A DNA stretch of 64,000 bases. Source: PALSA-278 sp963760285. Its GTDB lineage: Bacteria; Acidobacteriota; Terriglobia; Acidiferrales; UBA7541. Shown piece after piece: positions 29,936 through 37,925 of the stretch. Position 1 is the first letter of the stretch. The number at the start of each line of letters is the position of its first letter. The DNA is taken from assembly GCA_963760285.1 (NCBI GenBank), contig CAVXCI010000001.1, forward strand, positions 1,488,001 through 1,552,000, in the 5' to 3' direction. The notes beneath the pieces were generated by a model. It had not been told where the DNA came from, searched no databases, and saw only the letters and a list, made by a program, of their open reading frames with translations. The position numbers and the translations under genes were made by a program.

Positions 29936-30037
29936 ATGCTCAAAAAATACGGCAAGTTCTACGCCGACTGGAAAGACAGCAAGGGACGGCGGCGGCGCAA
30001 AGCCTTCTCCACGGCCAAGGCCGGGAATAAGCTCTTA
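29936..30037 (+). pseudogene. Remnant of a tyrosine recombinase/phage integrase N terminus
   Basis: MLKKYGKFYADWKDSKGRRR and the following KAFSTAKAGNKL match the start of phage-type integrases, where such residues form the first strands of the arm-binding domain. After about 33 codons the similarity stops, and the frame runs antisense through the anti-sigma gene. A ribosome-binding site (GGGAGG) precedes the ATG. It therefore looks like the 5' stub of an integrase cut off by rearrangement. No attachment-site repeat is visible. Confidence 0.55.
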
Positions 30038-30814
30038 GCTGGCGCTTCCCAGTTGAACCATTGGCCCCGTCGGCTTCGGACCGCCGCCCGCCGGTTCAAT
30101 GGTCACTGCGAACGCTTTTGGCGTCACGCCCGCCGGCAGAGCCGGGAACATCACTACCGCCTGCCCGTTATTGTCCGGCCTGAACACCCCCGCATTGATG
30201 GGGTTACCCGTCATGGGGATCAGCCACAGTTCATAGCTTCGTTCCGCGGGCAACACAGGCATATTTCCCGCATACATAAGTAATCCCCGGCGTTGATTGT
30301 ATTGCACACGCGCTGGAGTTCCAGGATGTCCCGCTACCGGCGCCAGCGGCACCTGGATGGAATCCTTCGCGGTGAAAAGATCCAGCAAACGCTCATTTTG
30401 TATGGCGCGCAGTTGCTGTTCGGCGGTGGTTTCCTGCAACAAACGCAGTTCGCGGTCCATGCGATTGTTGTTCACCCACAGCATCACGGACGCCGCAGCC
30501 AGTCCAAATGCCAGCGCCGCCCAACCCAGCATCCAGCCCCCACGTTTCCGCTCCCGTGATTCCTGGTGCGCTCGCACTGGTGGTTTGGTCGCCGTGACGC
30601 GCTGCATCAACTTTTCGCGCGTGCTCGCTGGCGGTTGCACCGCGGGAGCGGCAAACGCCAGCAGCGCCATGCGCCCGCGCGCCTCCGCCAATTGGCCGGA
30701 GCACTCTGCGCACCCCGCCAGATGTTCTTGCAGCGGACGGCGTTCGCTTTCATCGAGCGCGCCCAGCGCCAGCAGGTCCAGATCCTGTTCCGCTATATGA
30801 TTTCCGTTGCTCAT
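30035..30814 (-). CDS. Anti-sigma factor (RskA-like)
   Basis: 259 residues. An N-terminal zinc-finger (ZAS-like) segment HLAGCAEC (His31, Cys35, Cys38) is followed by one membrane helix (residues about 93-115, GWMLGWAALAFGLAAASVML), then a periplasmic RskA-type domain (RSYELWLIPMTGNPINAGVF). It is predicted to hold the adjacent ECF sigma factor at the membrane and release it after regulated proteolysis. The start codon overlaps the sigma stop (TGATG), so the pair is co-translated. Confidence 0.93.
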   Translation of the reverse strand: MSNGNHIAEQDLDLLALGALDESERRPLQEHLAGCAECSGQLAEARGRMALLAFAAPAVQPPASTREKLMQRVTATKPPVRAHQESRERKRGGWMLGWAALAFGLAAASVMLWVNNNRMDRELRLLQETTAEQQLRAIQNERLLDLFTAKDSIQVPLAPVAGHPGTPARVQYNQRRGLLMYAGNMPVLPAERSYELWLIPMTGNPINAGVFRPDNNGQAVVMFPALPAGVTPKAFAVTIEPAGGGPKPTGPMVQLGSAS

Positions 30815-31392
30815 CAGGCAAATCTCAATCGCAGTGTTTCAACTGCCGTGCGCAGCCGGGTTTTCACCGTTCCCAACGGCTCACCGGTTCTTTCCGCAAT
30901 CTCGCTGTGCGTCAATCCTTCAAAATACGCTAACTCGATCGCATCCCTTTGCGGGGCCGGCAATCCATCCATGGCTCCGCGAACCCTGGCGATCATTTCC
31001 CGCTGGACCAGTGCGTTTTCCAGCCGGTAGGGGACTATGATGTTCAGCCCCTCGATATTCGTTTCCTCATGGGGATTGCGCTTGCGCAGGCGCGAGATCG
31101 CCCGGTTGCGCGTCATCACTGATAGCCATCCGGGCAACGAACCTCGGCTGGCATCGAATTGGGAGGCCTTCCGCCACAGTTGGAAAAATATGTCCTGCAG
31201 GATTTCTTCGGCTGCCGCCGCGTCTCGCAGGATGCGCAATGCCACGCTGTACACCAATCCGCTGTAGCGGTCGTAGAGATCCCCCAGCGCCGCTTCGTCT
31301 CCACGGGCGATCGCGATCATCAATTCCCTATCAGGCGACGAACTCGTCGCCTCCAACCGCGGATCCAAAGCTTTTTGGTTGCTCCCTTCCAT
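30814..31392 (-). CDS. ECF RNA polymerase sigma factor (SigK-like)
   Basis: 192 residues. Region 2 reads DLYDRYSGLVYSVALRIL, with AEEILQDIFFQLWRKA and WLSVMTRNRAISRLRKR. Region 4 reads LPAPQRDAIELAYFEGLTHS, then EIAERTGEPLGTVKTRL. This is the SigK/RskA class of ECF factors, normally controlling envelope or oxidative stress genes together with its own operon. No ECF-type promoter could be identified with confidence upstream. Confidence 0.94.
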   Translation of the reverse strand: MEGSNQKALDPRLEATSSSPDRELMIAIARGDEAALGDLYDRYSGLVYSVALRILRDAAAAEEILQDIFFQLWRKASQFDASRGSLPGWLSVMTRNRAISRLRKRNPHEETNIEGLNIIVPYRLENALVQREMIARVRGAMDGLPAPQRDAIELAYFEGLTHSEIAERTGEPLGTVKTRLRTAVETLRLRFA

Positions 31393-31664
31393 CAGTACGC
31401 AGCTTCCTTGGCGACTGGATGCCCTGCAACTCCGCGCGGCTAACGCGAGCCACGCCCCAAGCGCACTGCGAGATTATCCCCACCGGTACGCCCAGTCAAC
31501 GGCCCTGACCAGACGCACCCACGTTCCATATAGGTCTGCGGCAGTCCGCTTGCACCCGATAACTTATTGTTGCACATATACTTAAGCCTACGGAATGCCG
31601 CTAGAATCAACTTCCCAGCGCGAACATACTCGCAAAAAACAATCTAATTTCTTGCGGGTTTTCA

Positions 31665-31693
31665 TTGACCTGTTTTTCCGTGTCGTCTAGACT
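31665..31693 (+). promoter_or_regulatory. Candidate sigma-70-type promoter of gdhA
   Basis: TTGACC at 31665-31670, a 17-bp spacer, TAGACT at 31688-31693. It would give a leader of about 220 nt before gdhA, containing the hairpin at 31731-31787. Confidence 0.5.
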
Positions 31694-31730
31694 CCGCCTT
31701 GCACGCTCCACGCAGTAGAGGGGTTTGGGC

Positions 31731-31787
31731 GGGCGAATTGGCGGTGGCAGGGCCGGTAAAGGCCTTGCCGCTCCCGCGAATTCGCCC
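31731..31787 (+). repeat. Large inverted repeat in the gdhA leader
   Basis: The left arm (31731-31754, starting GGGCGAATT) and right arm (31761-31787, ending AATTCGCCC) are complementary apart from a few mismatches or bulges, around the loop GGTAAA. The outer nine pairs are perfect. It is not followed by a T tract, so it is not a simple terminator. A structured leader element or protein-binding site is possible. Confidence 0.7.
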
Positions 31788-31919
31788 ACTGGCCTGCGTG
31801 AAGAAGAGAATGCCGATCCCCCGAATGGTCAAATCAGTTTTGAAGTTCAATCGGCGGCGGCGCGTCGCAACCACGCGACGCTGTTCCTTGCATGCCGCAC
31901 GCAAGAGGAAGGATGAATA

Positions 31920-33218
31920 ATGCCAATACAAGATAAGGCCGCGCCCCAGGTTCTTCCCCGCATGGCTCCGCGCGAGGACTTGAATCCATTTCGCATCGCC
32001 CAGATGCAATTCGATCTGGCCGCGGAACACTTGAAGCTGGACTCCGGCCTGCGCCAGGTTCTCCGAGCTCCCAAGCGCATTCTGGAAGTCTCCATTCCCA
32101 CGAAAATGGACAACGGCCAGGTAAAGGTCTTCACCGGATTCCGCGTGCAACACAATGTGGCCCGCGGCCCTGCCAAGGGGGGTATCCGTTTTCACCCCAA
32201 CGTTTCGCTTGATGAGGTGAAGGCTCTCGCCGCATGGATGACCTGGAAGACCGCCACGGTCAACATTCCCTATGGCGGCGGCAAGGGCGGCATCATTTGC
32301 GACCCCAAGCGCATGAGCCGCACAGAGCTGGAGCGCATGACGCGCCGTTTCACCGCCGAAATTCTCCCCATCATCGGTCCGGAGCGTGATATCCCCGCTC
32401 CCGATGTTTACACGGACGCCCAGACCATGGCCTGGATCATGGATACCTATTCCATGACCCTCGGCTATCCCGTGCCCGGTGTGGTCACCGGGAAACCGAT
32501 TTCCATCGGTGGATCGGAAGGTCGCCACGAAGCCACCGCCCGCGGCTGCCTGGTGGTGACAGAGGAAGCCTGCAAGGTTCGCCGCATGTCACTGCGCGGC
32601 TCCACTGTGGCCATTCAGGGATTTGGCAACGCCGGGTCCATCGCCGCGCGGCTGTTCTCCGAAAAGCGGGCCAAAATCGTAGCCATCAGCGATTCTCGCG
32701 GCGGCGTTTATAGTTCGCGCGGCATTGATCCCAGCAAGGCCATGCGTTATAAGGAGCGCGCCGGCACTGTCGTCGGCATGCCCGGCACCAGCCGCATTTC
32801 GAACGATGACTTGCTGGCTTTGAAAGTTGACATTCTGATTCCCGCCGCTCTCGAAAATGTGATTACCTTAAGCAACGCCGATCAAATCCGCGCCCGCATT
32901 GTGGCTGAGGCCGCCAACGGTCCCACCACGCCGCATGCCGATCAGGTTCTAGCGCGCAAGGGCATCATGGTCTTGCCGGACATTCTGGCCAATGCCGGAG
33001 GTGTCACCGTCAGTTATTTCGAGTGGGTGCAGGACTTGCAGGCGTTTTTCTGGTCGGAAGCGGAAGTCAATCAGCGGCTGGACACGATCATGCGCCGCGC
33101 GTTCACTGACGTCTACGAGTCGTCGCGCAAGTACCACACTCCCATGCGAACGGGAGCTTACATTCTTGCCGTCGGCCGCGTGGCTGAAGCCACGCAGGTT
33201 CGCGGCATTTTCCCATAA
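31920..33218 (+). CDS. gdhA: Glutamate dehydrogenase (Glu/Leu/Phe/Val family)
   Basis: 432 residues, intact. Substrate-binding blocks are GPAKGGIRFHPNVSLDEVKA and NIPYGGGKGGI with the catalytic lysine region, and DIPAPDVYTDAQTMAW. The nucleotide-binding fold is VAIQGFGNAGSIAARL. The hexameric enzyme interconverts glutamate and 2-oxoglutarate plus ammonia; the family's cofactor choice (NAD or NADP) cannot be settled from these motifs. The ATG at 31920 follows a good Shine-Dalgarno (AGGAAGG). The long leader carries a large hairpin, suggesting post-transcriptional control. Confidence 0.95.
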   Translation: MPIQDKAAPQVLPRMAPREDLNPFRIAQMQFDLAAEHLKLDSGLRQVLRAPKRILEVSIPTKMDNGQVKVFTGFRVQHNVARGPAKGGIRFHPNVSLDEVKALAAWMTWKTATVNIPYGGGKGGIICDPKRMSRTELERMTRRFTAEILPIIGPERDIPAPDVYTDAQTMAWIMDTYSMTLGYPVPGVVTGKPISIGGSEGRHEATARGCLVVTEEACKVRRMSLRGSTVAIQGFGNAGSIAARLFSEKRAKIVAISDSRGGVYSSRGIDPSKAMRYKERAGTVVGMPGTSRISNDDLLALKVDILIPAALENVITLSNADQIRARIVAEAANGPTTPHADQVLARKGIMVLPDILANAGGVTVSYFEWVQDLQAFFWSEAEVNQRLDTIMRRAFTDVYESSRKYHTPMRTGAYILAVGRVAEATQVRGIFP

Positions 33219-33272
33219 CCGCATCCGCGCGAGATGTGTTGCATCTCCGCGACGCGCTGTCTCGCGCGCTTA

Positions 33273-33800
33273 TTATTCGTCCGGAAACCAGAATGCTGGC
33301 GTAATCCCATCCAATTCCGGCGGAGCCGGGAACACCGCGCTGGTATTTTGCGCCGACTGGACCAGCCAGCCGCTCGGTCCCCTCTTCACAACCATGAGCA
33401 TCAATCCTCTGCGTGGCGGCCGCAATGTATTGTCCGTGTCGCGGTCTCCCTGCATTTCCCACGCCCAGTGAACTTCGGCGATGTCCGGTGTTACAAAAAT
33501 CACGCGCGTACCCAGCAACTTCATTTGCGTGTCGCGCAGCCGGCCAGTCATCATCCGCTGATGGAACGCGGCGAAATCGCTCCGTCCGTGCAGCCACACC
33601 GCGCCCACTTCCACAAAATCCACATCGTCCGCCATCAACCCGCCCAGCGACGCCGCATCGCGCGCATTCCAACCATCCACAAACTCCTGCGGGATTTTCC
33701 GCAGCGGTGTTTCGTCGTTGCCGCTCGTCTGCGATGGCCGGCTCTGGCACGCGGCCAGCATCCCCGCCAGAAACACGGCCACGAAAATTCGCTTCCCCAT
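33273..33800 (-). CDS. Lipoprotein with an NTF2/SnoaL-like (DUF4440-type) domain
   Basis: 175 residues. A lipoprotein signal with lipobox LAAC (Cys18) is followed by a polar linker and then a cone-shaped NTF2-like domain: FVDGWNARDAASLGGLMADD, VGAVWLHGRSDFAAFH, AEVHWAWEMQG, LMLMVVKRGPSGWLVQSAQN. Proteins of this fold bind small hydrophobic ligands or act as isomerase-like enzymes; annotation as SgcJ/EcaC family is common. No substrate can be inferred. It is convergent with gdhA and divergent from thiD. Confidence 0.82.
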   Translation of the reverse strand: MGKRIFVAVFLAGMLAACQSRPSQTSGNDETPLRKIPQEFVDGWNARDAASLGGLMADDVDFVEVGAVWLHGRSDFAAFHQRMMTGRLRDTQMKLLGTRVIFVTPDIAEVHWAWEMQGDRDTDNTLRPPRRGLMLMVVKRGPSGWLVQSAQNTSAVFPAPPELDGITPAFWFPDE

Positions 33801-33888
33801 CTGCGCCTCCCGTTGCTTTCCCTTACGGTCTTTCTAGCCCCTGCCGCGCCAGTATGCCACACGCGCGGATGAGCACAGCGAATTGAAG

Positions 33889-33910
33889 AACGCAAGAATC
33901 CTCTTGCGTT
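33889..33910. repeat. Perfect 9-bp inverted repeat between divergent genes
   Basis: AACGCAAGA and TCTTGCGTT flank the 4-bp loop ATCC. It lies about 90 bp from both divergent start codons and lacks a T tract, so an operator is as likely as an RNA hairpin. Confidence 0.55.
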
Positions 33911-34001
33911 GCATCGGACGAGGCGCGTACATTGCGCATAAGCCGGTTTGCGGGAATTATCCGCAGCCGGCATTTATGCTCTGCGCGGAGGTCGCGCGTT
34001 A

Positions 34002-34886
34002 GTGAGTAATAGTCCAGCTCCTGTACATCCGATTTTGCTGACCATCGCTGGCTTCGACCCCACCTGCGGAGCGGGTGTCGCCGCGGATCTGAAAACTTTC
34101 GCCGCTCACAATCTCTACGGCGTGGCGGCGGTCACCGCATTGACCATACAGTCTTCACAGGGCGTCACCGCGGTGAACGTAACGCCCGCGGCGGTGCTGC
34201 GCGCGCAACTCGATGCCCTCGCCGAAGACGTCGCCATCGCCGCCGTAAAAATCGGCATGCTCGGCAGCCGCGCCAACGCCGTAGCCGTGGGCGAGTTTCT
34301 GGCCCATCACAAATTTCCCCACGTGGTTCTCGATCCGGTGATGAAGCCTTCCAGGGGAACCGTAGAGCTTCTGGATGCTTCCGGGGTGAGATTTCTTCGC
34401 GATGACCTGTGCCATCGTTCACTGGTTCTGACGCCCAACGTTGCCGAAGCCGAAATCCTCCTCGGCGCTCCCATCCCGGATGTCAACGCCATGAAGGAAG
34501 CCGCGCAGAAGCTGGCCGCCCTCGGCCCGCTGGCGGTGATCGTCACTGGCGGGCACCTGGAAAAGCCCGTGGATGTTCTCTGTATCTCCGGCGGGGAAAC
34601 TCTGGTCCTCGGCGGAGATCATGTGCGCAGCGAAAACACGCACGGCTCCGGCTGCACGTTTTCTTCGGCCATTGCCGCCCAGTTGGCGATGGGTCAGCAC
34701 ATCGAGCAGGCGGCTATTCTGGCCAAGGCTTACGTCACCAAGGCCATTGAACGCTCCTTCGCTGTCGGCAAGGGCCATGGGCCGCTGAACCATTTCTTCC
34801 GCTTCCAGATGGAGCCGCCCGCCCGCGGCGTCCATGAAGTTCCGCAGCATGGCATGCATCCCGCCTCGGAACCCGGCCTGCACTAA
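34002..34886 (+). CDS. thiD: Hydroxymethylpyrimidine/phosphomethylpyrimidine kinase
   Basis: 294 residues from GTG 34002, placed just before VHPILLTIAGFDPTCGAGVA. Ribokinase-like fold with GFDPTCGAGVAADLKTFA, VTALTIQSSQGV, VLDPVMKPSRG and the anion-hole motif GSGCTFSSAIAAQLA. In thiamine synthesis it phosphorylates HMP and HMP-P to HMP-PP. No TPP riboswitch or other thi gene is seen around it, so it may serve salvage or be regulated in trans. The C terminus has about 25 extra residues after the family's usual end (MEPPARGVHEVPQHGMH). Confidence 0.93.
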   Translation: MSNSPAPVHPILLTIAGFDPTCGAGVAADLKTFAAHNLYGVAAVTALTIQSSQGVTAVNVTPAAVLRAQLDALAEDVAIAAVKIGMLGSRANAVAVGEFLAHHKFPHVVLDPVMKPSRGTVELLDASGVRFLRDDLCHRSLVLTPNVAEAEILLGAPIPDVNAMKEAAQKLAALGPLAVIVTGGHLEKPVDVLCISGGETLVLGGDHVRSENTHGSGCTFSSAIAAQLAMGQHIEQAAILAKAYVTKAIERSFAVGKGHGPLNHFFRFQMEPPARGVHEVPQHGMHPASEPGLH

Positions 34887-35040
34887 ATTCGCGGTGGGGA
34901 AATTAGGACACCGGGATCATTTCGGCGCGGCGATTCTGCGTTTGTCCTGCTCGGCGTAGCTCGATCCGGTTTGCAATTCGGCGAACCGCGCGAAATTCGG
35001 GCGAAAATTTCACCGCGCGATTAAACGATAGGTTGCTTTG

Positions 35041-36315
35041 TTAGTCTTGCTGCCAGACGACGCGTCCCGCGACCACCGTCGCCATGGGCGCGCCTCGGAA
35101 CTTTCGTCCGTCGAACGGAGAATTTCTTGACCGGCTGGCCGATTCCTCCACGCGGTAGGTCCAAGGGCGATCCAGCGCGAAGAGCGTGAGGTCGGCAATT
35201 CCGCCGGCCGCAATGCGGCGGTCGTCCTTCAAACCCAGGACGCGCGCCGGCCCGCTGGTGAATAATTCCACCAGGCGCGCCAGCGGGAGCCGCCCGTTGT
35301 GGAATAATTCGTCCACCGCCAGGGCCAGAGCGGTTTCAAATCCAATCACCCCGAAGGGGGCGCGGTCGAATTCCACTTCCTTGCTCGCGGGATGATGCGG
35401 CGCGTGATCCGTGGCTATCGCATCCACCGTGCCATCCGCGAGTCCCGCCAGAAGCGCTTCGCGATCTTCGCGTGAAGCCAGCGGCGGATTCATTTTGTAA
35501 CGCGTGTCGTAAACCACGTCTTCGTCCGTCAGCGTGAAGTGATGCGGCGTCACCTCGCAACTCACCGCCAACCCGTCCTTCTTGGCCTGGCGGACATATT
35601 CCAGCGTGCGCCGGGCCGAAAGATGCGCCACGTGATAGCGCGCTCCCGTCAGCGCGGCGATCTCCACGTCGCGCCCTGCGCAGATGGATTCCGATTCCGC
35701 CGGAATTCCCCGCAGACCCAGCCGCACCGACCGCGCTCCTTCGCGCATCACTCCGCCCGCGAAAAGTGACGGGTCTTCGCAATGGTCAATCACCGGCAGA
35801 CCCAATGCCTTGCTGTATTCCATCACCTGGCGCATCAACCGCGCGCTGCCGATGGGTTTTCCGTCGTCGCTTACGCCCACGATGCCCGCGTCACGCATCG
35901 CTCCGATTTCTGCCAGCGCCTCGCCCTTGCTTCCGATGGACGCCGCGCCGATCGGCCACACTCGCGTGCTCGCCGAAACCGCCGCGCGCTCCACAATCGC
36001 GCGCGTCACCGACGCATTGTCGTTCACGGGATGGGTGTTGGGCATGGTGCAGACTGCCGTAAATCCGCCGCGCGCCGCCGCGCGCGTGCCCGTCTCAATG
36101 GTTTCCGAAATCTCCTGCCCCGGTTCACGCAGATGGCAGTGCAGGTCAATGAAGCCCGGCGCCACAATCCACCCGCTGGCGTCCAGAATTTCCGCCCCCG
36201 GCGCGTTCAACGTTGCACCTGTCCGCGAGATGCGGTCGTCCTCGATCAGCACGTCCAGTTTGGCGTCCGTCCCCTGCGCGGGGTCTACTACGCGCCCATT
36301 CTTAATCAGCAGCAT
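35041..36315 (-). CDS. pyrC: Dihydroorotase
   Basis: 424 residues, class I dihydroorotase (PyrC of the Gram-positive/Acidobacteria type). Metal site DLHCHLREPG (HxH), then FTAVCTMPNTHPVND, VIDHCEDPSL, YHVAHLSARRTL, EVTPHHFTLTD and DAIATDHAPHHP with the catalytic Asp. It closes carbamoyl-aspartate to dihydroorotate. Its start overlaps the end of pyrB by 14 bp, so pyrR-pyrB-pyrC is one operon. A short stretch near residue 385 (VEESASRSRNSPFDGRKF) fits the usual substrate-loop motif for this family. Confidence 0.96.
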   Translation of the reverse strand: MLLIKNGRVVDPAQGTDAKLDVLIEDDRISRTGATLNAPGAEILDASGWIVAPGFIDLHCHLREPGQEISETIETGTRAAARGGFTAVCTMPNTHPVNDNASVTRAIVERAAVSASTRVWPIGAASIGSKGEALAEIGAMRDAGIVGVSDDGKPIGSARLMRQVMEYSKALGLPVIDHCEDPSLFAGGVMREGARSVRLGLRGIPAESESICAGRDVEIAALTGARYHVAHLSARRTLEYVRQAKKDGLAVSCEVTPHHFTLTDEDVVYDTRYKMNPPLASREDREALLAGLADGTVDAIATDHAPHHPASKEVEFDRAPFGVIGFETALALAVDELFHNGRLPLARLVELFTSGPARVLGLKDDRRIAAGGIADLTLFALDRPWTYRVEESASRSRNSPFDGRKFRGAPMATVVAGRVVWQQD

Positions 36316-37273
36316 TGGAACCTTCTCCCGCGGGATTGGGCTGTCCCAGTGACGGCGCTCCCAGAATCTGAAAGAGCAGCGCCATGCGCACGGCCAGCCC
36401 GTTGGTCACCTGCTCCAGCACACAGGACTGAGGACCGTCCGCCACCGCCGGATCAATTTCCAGCCCTCGGTTCATCGGGCCAGGATGCAGCACGATGGCA
36501 TCCGGCCGCGCGCCGCGCAGCCGTTTGGCCGTCAGTTGATACAACAGGATGTACTCCTCCGGCGAAAGCGCGGCTTCGTTCTGCCGTTCCGTTTGCACCC
36601 GCAGCGTGAAAATGATGTCCGCGCCTTCCAATGCCTCTTCCATCCGCGCCACGCGACACATGTTGGGCGCGAGGCTTTCCAGTTCCCGAGGCATCCACAT
36701 GGGCGGCCCGCACAGCGTGATGTGGCAGCCGAATCGGCTCAATAGATGAATGTTTGACCGCGCCACGCGGCTGTGCAGGATGTCGCCGATGAAGGTGACG
36801 TTCCAGTTCTCCAGCAAGCCTTTGCGGTCGCGGATGGTCAACGCGTCCAGCAACGCCTGTGTGGGATGTTCGTGCGTTCCGTCGCCCGCGTTGATCACCG
36901 GAATTTCCAGCCGCGAAGCTACAAAATCCGCCGCGCCCGAGGAGTGATGCCGCATCACGATGGCGTCGGGCCTCATGGCTTCCAGCGTTCGCACTGTGTC
37001 CAGCAGCGATTCCCCTTTTTTCAGGCTGGAACCTTCGGATTGGAACAACATGGCGTCCGCGCCCAGCCGCGCCGCCGCGGTGGCGAAACTGATGCGCGTG
37101 CGTGTGGAAGGCTCAAAAAACGCCAGCGCCACCGTCTTTCCGCGCAGCGTGGCCAGTTTCTTCAGCGGGTATCTCTGGAATTCCTGGAAGGGCTTGGATT
37201 GATCGAGGAGAAAAAGAATTTGCCCGGCTGTAAGAGATTCAATCCCGAGCAAGTGGCGGAAGCGTGGCACCAC
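36302..37273 (-). CDS. pyrB: Aspartate carbamoyltransferase catalytic subunit
   Basis: 323 residues. The carbamoyl-phosphate binding loop is FFEPSTRTRISF, followed by SEGSSLKKGES, MRHHSSGAADF, INAGDGTHEHPTQALLDALT and VLHPGPMNRGLEI. It makes carbamoyl aspartate. No pyrI regulatory subunit is present, as expected for a PyrR-regulated system. It lies 33 bp after pyrR and overlaps pyrC. Confidence 0.97.
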   Translation of the reverse strand: MVPRFRHLLGIESLTAGQILFLLDQSKPFQEFQRYPLKKLATLRGKTVALAFFEPSTRTRISFATAAARLGADAMLFQSEGSSLKKGESLLDTVRTLEAMRPDAIVMRHHSSGAADFVASRLEIPVINAGDGTHEHPTQALLDALTIRDRKGLLENWNVTFIGDILHSRVARSNIHLLSRFGCHITLCGPPMWMPRELESLAPNMCRVARMEEALEGADIIFTLRVQTERQNEAALSPEEYILLYQLTAKRLRGARPDAIVLHPGPMNRGLEIDPAVADGPQSCVLEQVTNGLAVRMALLFQILGAPSLGQPNPAGEGSNAAD

Positions 37274-37306
37274 GGTTTTCCTTGTCAGCTCCTCCGCAAT
37301 GATATC

Positions 37307-37870
37307 TTAGTCCGCAACGCGGTCCACCAGCATTACGTTTTCTTCTCCGTCTATTTCCCGCACATGCGCTTCGATGATTTCCGAGGCGGTAGTCTGCACG
37401 GTCACGCCCACGAACGTCGCTTCCATGGGCAGCTCGCGATGGCCGCGGTCCACCAGCACGCACAGCCGCACGCGCCTGGGCCGCCCCAGGTCAAACAGCG
37501 CATTCATGGCGGCGCGCGCCGTTCGTCCCGTGTACAGTACGTCGTCCACGAGCACAATGTCGCGGTCGTCCACGCCGAAGCTAATCTGAGTGGACTGCAA
37601 GATCGGCTGCGAAGCCACCGTGGATAGGTCGTCGCGGTAAAGCGTGATGTCCAGCATCCCCACCGGCACTTCCGTTCCGGCAACGGTATGGATCAGTTTC
37701 GCCAGCCGGTCCGCCAGCGGCACGCCGCGCCGCCGCACGCCAATCAGCGCCAGATTGCCCGTTCCCCCGGACTTTTCGACAATTTCATAGGCCAGCCGCT
37801 GTAGCGTTCGATCCATCTCCGCGGCGGAGAGCACCTGGCGTTTCTCTACAATGCGCATCGGGCGGTCCAT
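37307..37870 (-). CDS. pyrR: Bifunctional PyrR regulator/uracil phosphoribosyltransferase
   Basis: 187 residues from the ATG at 37870 (MDRPMRIVEKRQVLS), chosen because family members begin close to this point. The PRPP loop is DIVLVDDVLYTGRTARAA; LIGVRRRGVPLADRLAKLI is also typical. PyrR binds leader RNA in the presence of UMP and terminates pyr operon transcription; it also has uracil phosphoribosyltransferase activity. The leader visible here is only 55 bp up to the convergently placed glycosyltransferase stop, so an attenuator, if any, would have to lie within the coding region upstream. Confidence 0.95.
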   Translation of the reverse strand: MDRPMRIVEKRQVLSAAEMDRTLQRLAYEIVEKSGGTGNLALIGVRRRGVPLADRLAKLIHTVAGTEVPVGMLDITLYRDDLSTVASQPILQSTQISFGVDDRDIVLVDDVLYTGRTARAAMNALFDLGRPRRVRLCVLVDRGHRELPMEATFVGVTVQTTASEIIEAHVREIDGEENVMLVDRVAD

Positions 37871-37925
37871 ATTAGCATGACCTCGCCGCGACCGCACGGT
37901 TCGCAATTCCCCCACTTGCTGCCGC

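Larger units (their letters stand above)
31393..31919 (+). other. Divergent regulatory region between the sigma factor and gdhA
   Basis: 527 bp between divergent genes. It contains the candidate gdhA promoter (31665-31693) and a large inverted repeat (31731-31787), both described separately. The part 31393-31600 shows nothing recognisable. Short frames exist in the leader, one ending at the gdhA start (TAATG), but they have no family likeness. Confidence 0.6.

Noticed and set aside
31699..31920. 73-codon leader frame whose stop overlaps the gdhA start
   Set aside because: It needs a TTG start, lacks a ribosome-binding site and has Arg-rich shadow composition; the inverted repeat explains part of its openness. 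Translational coupling cannot be excluded but is unsupported.
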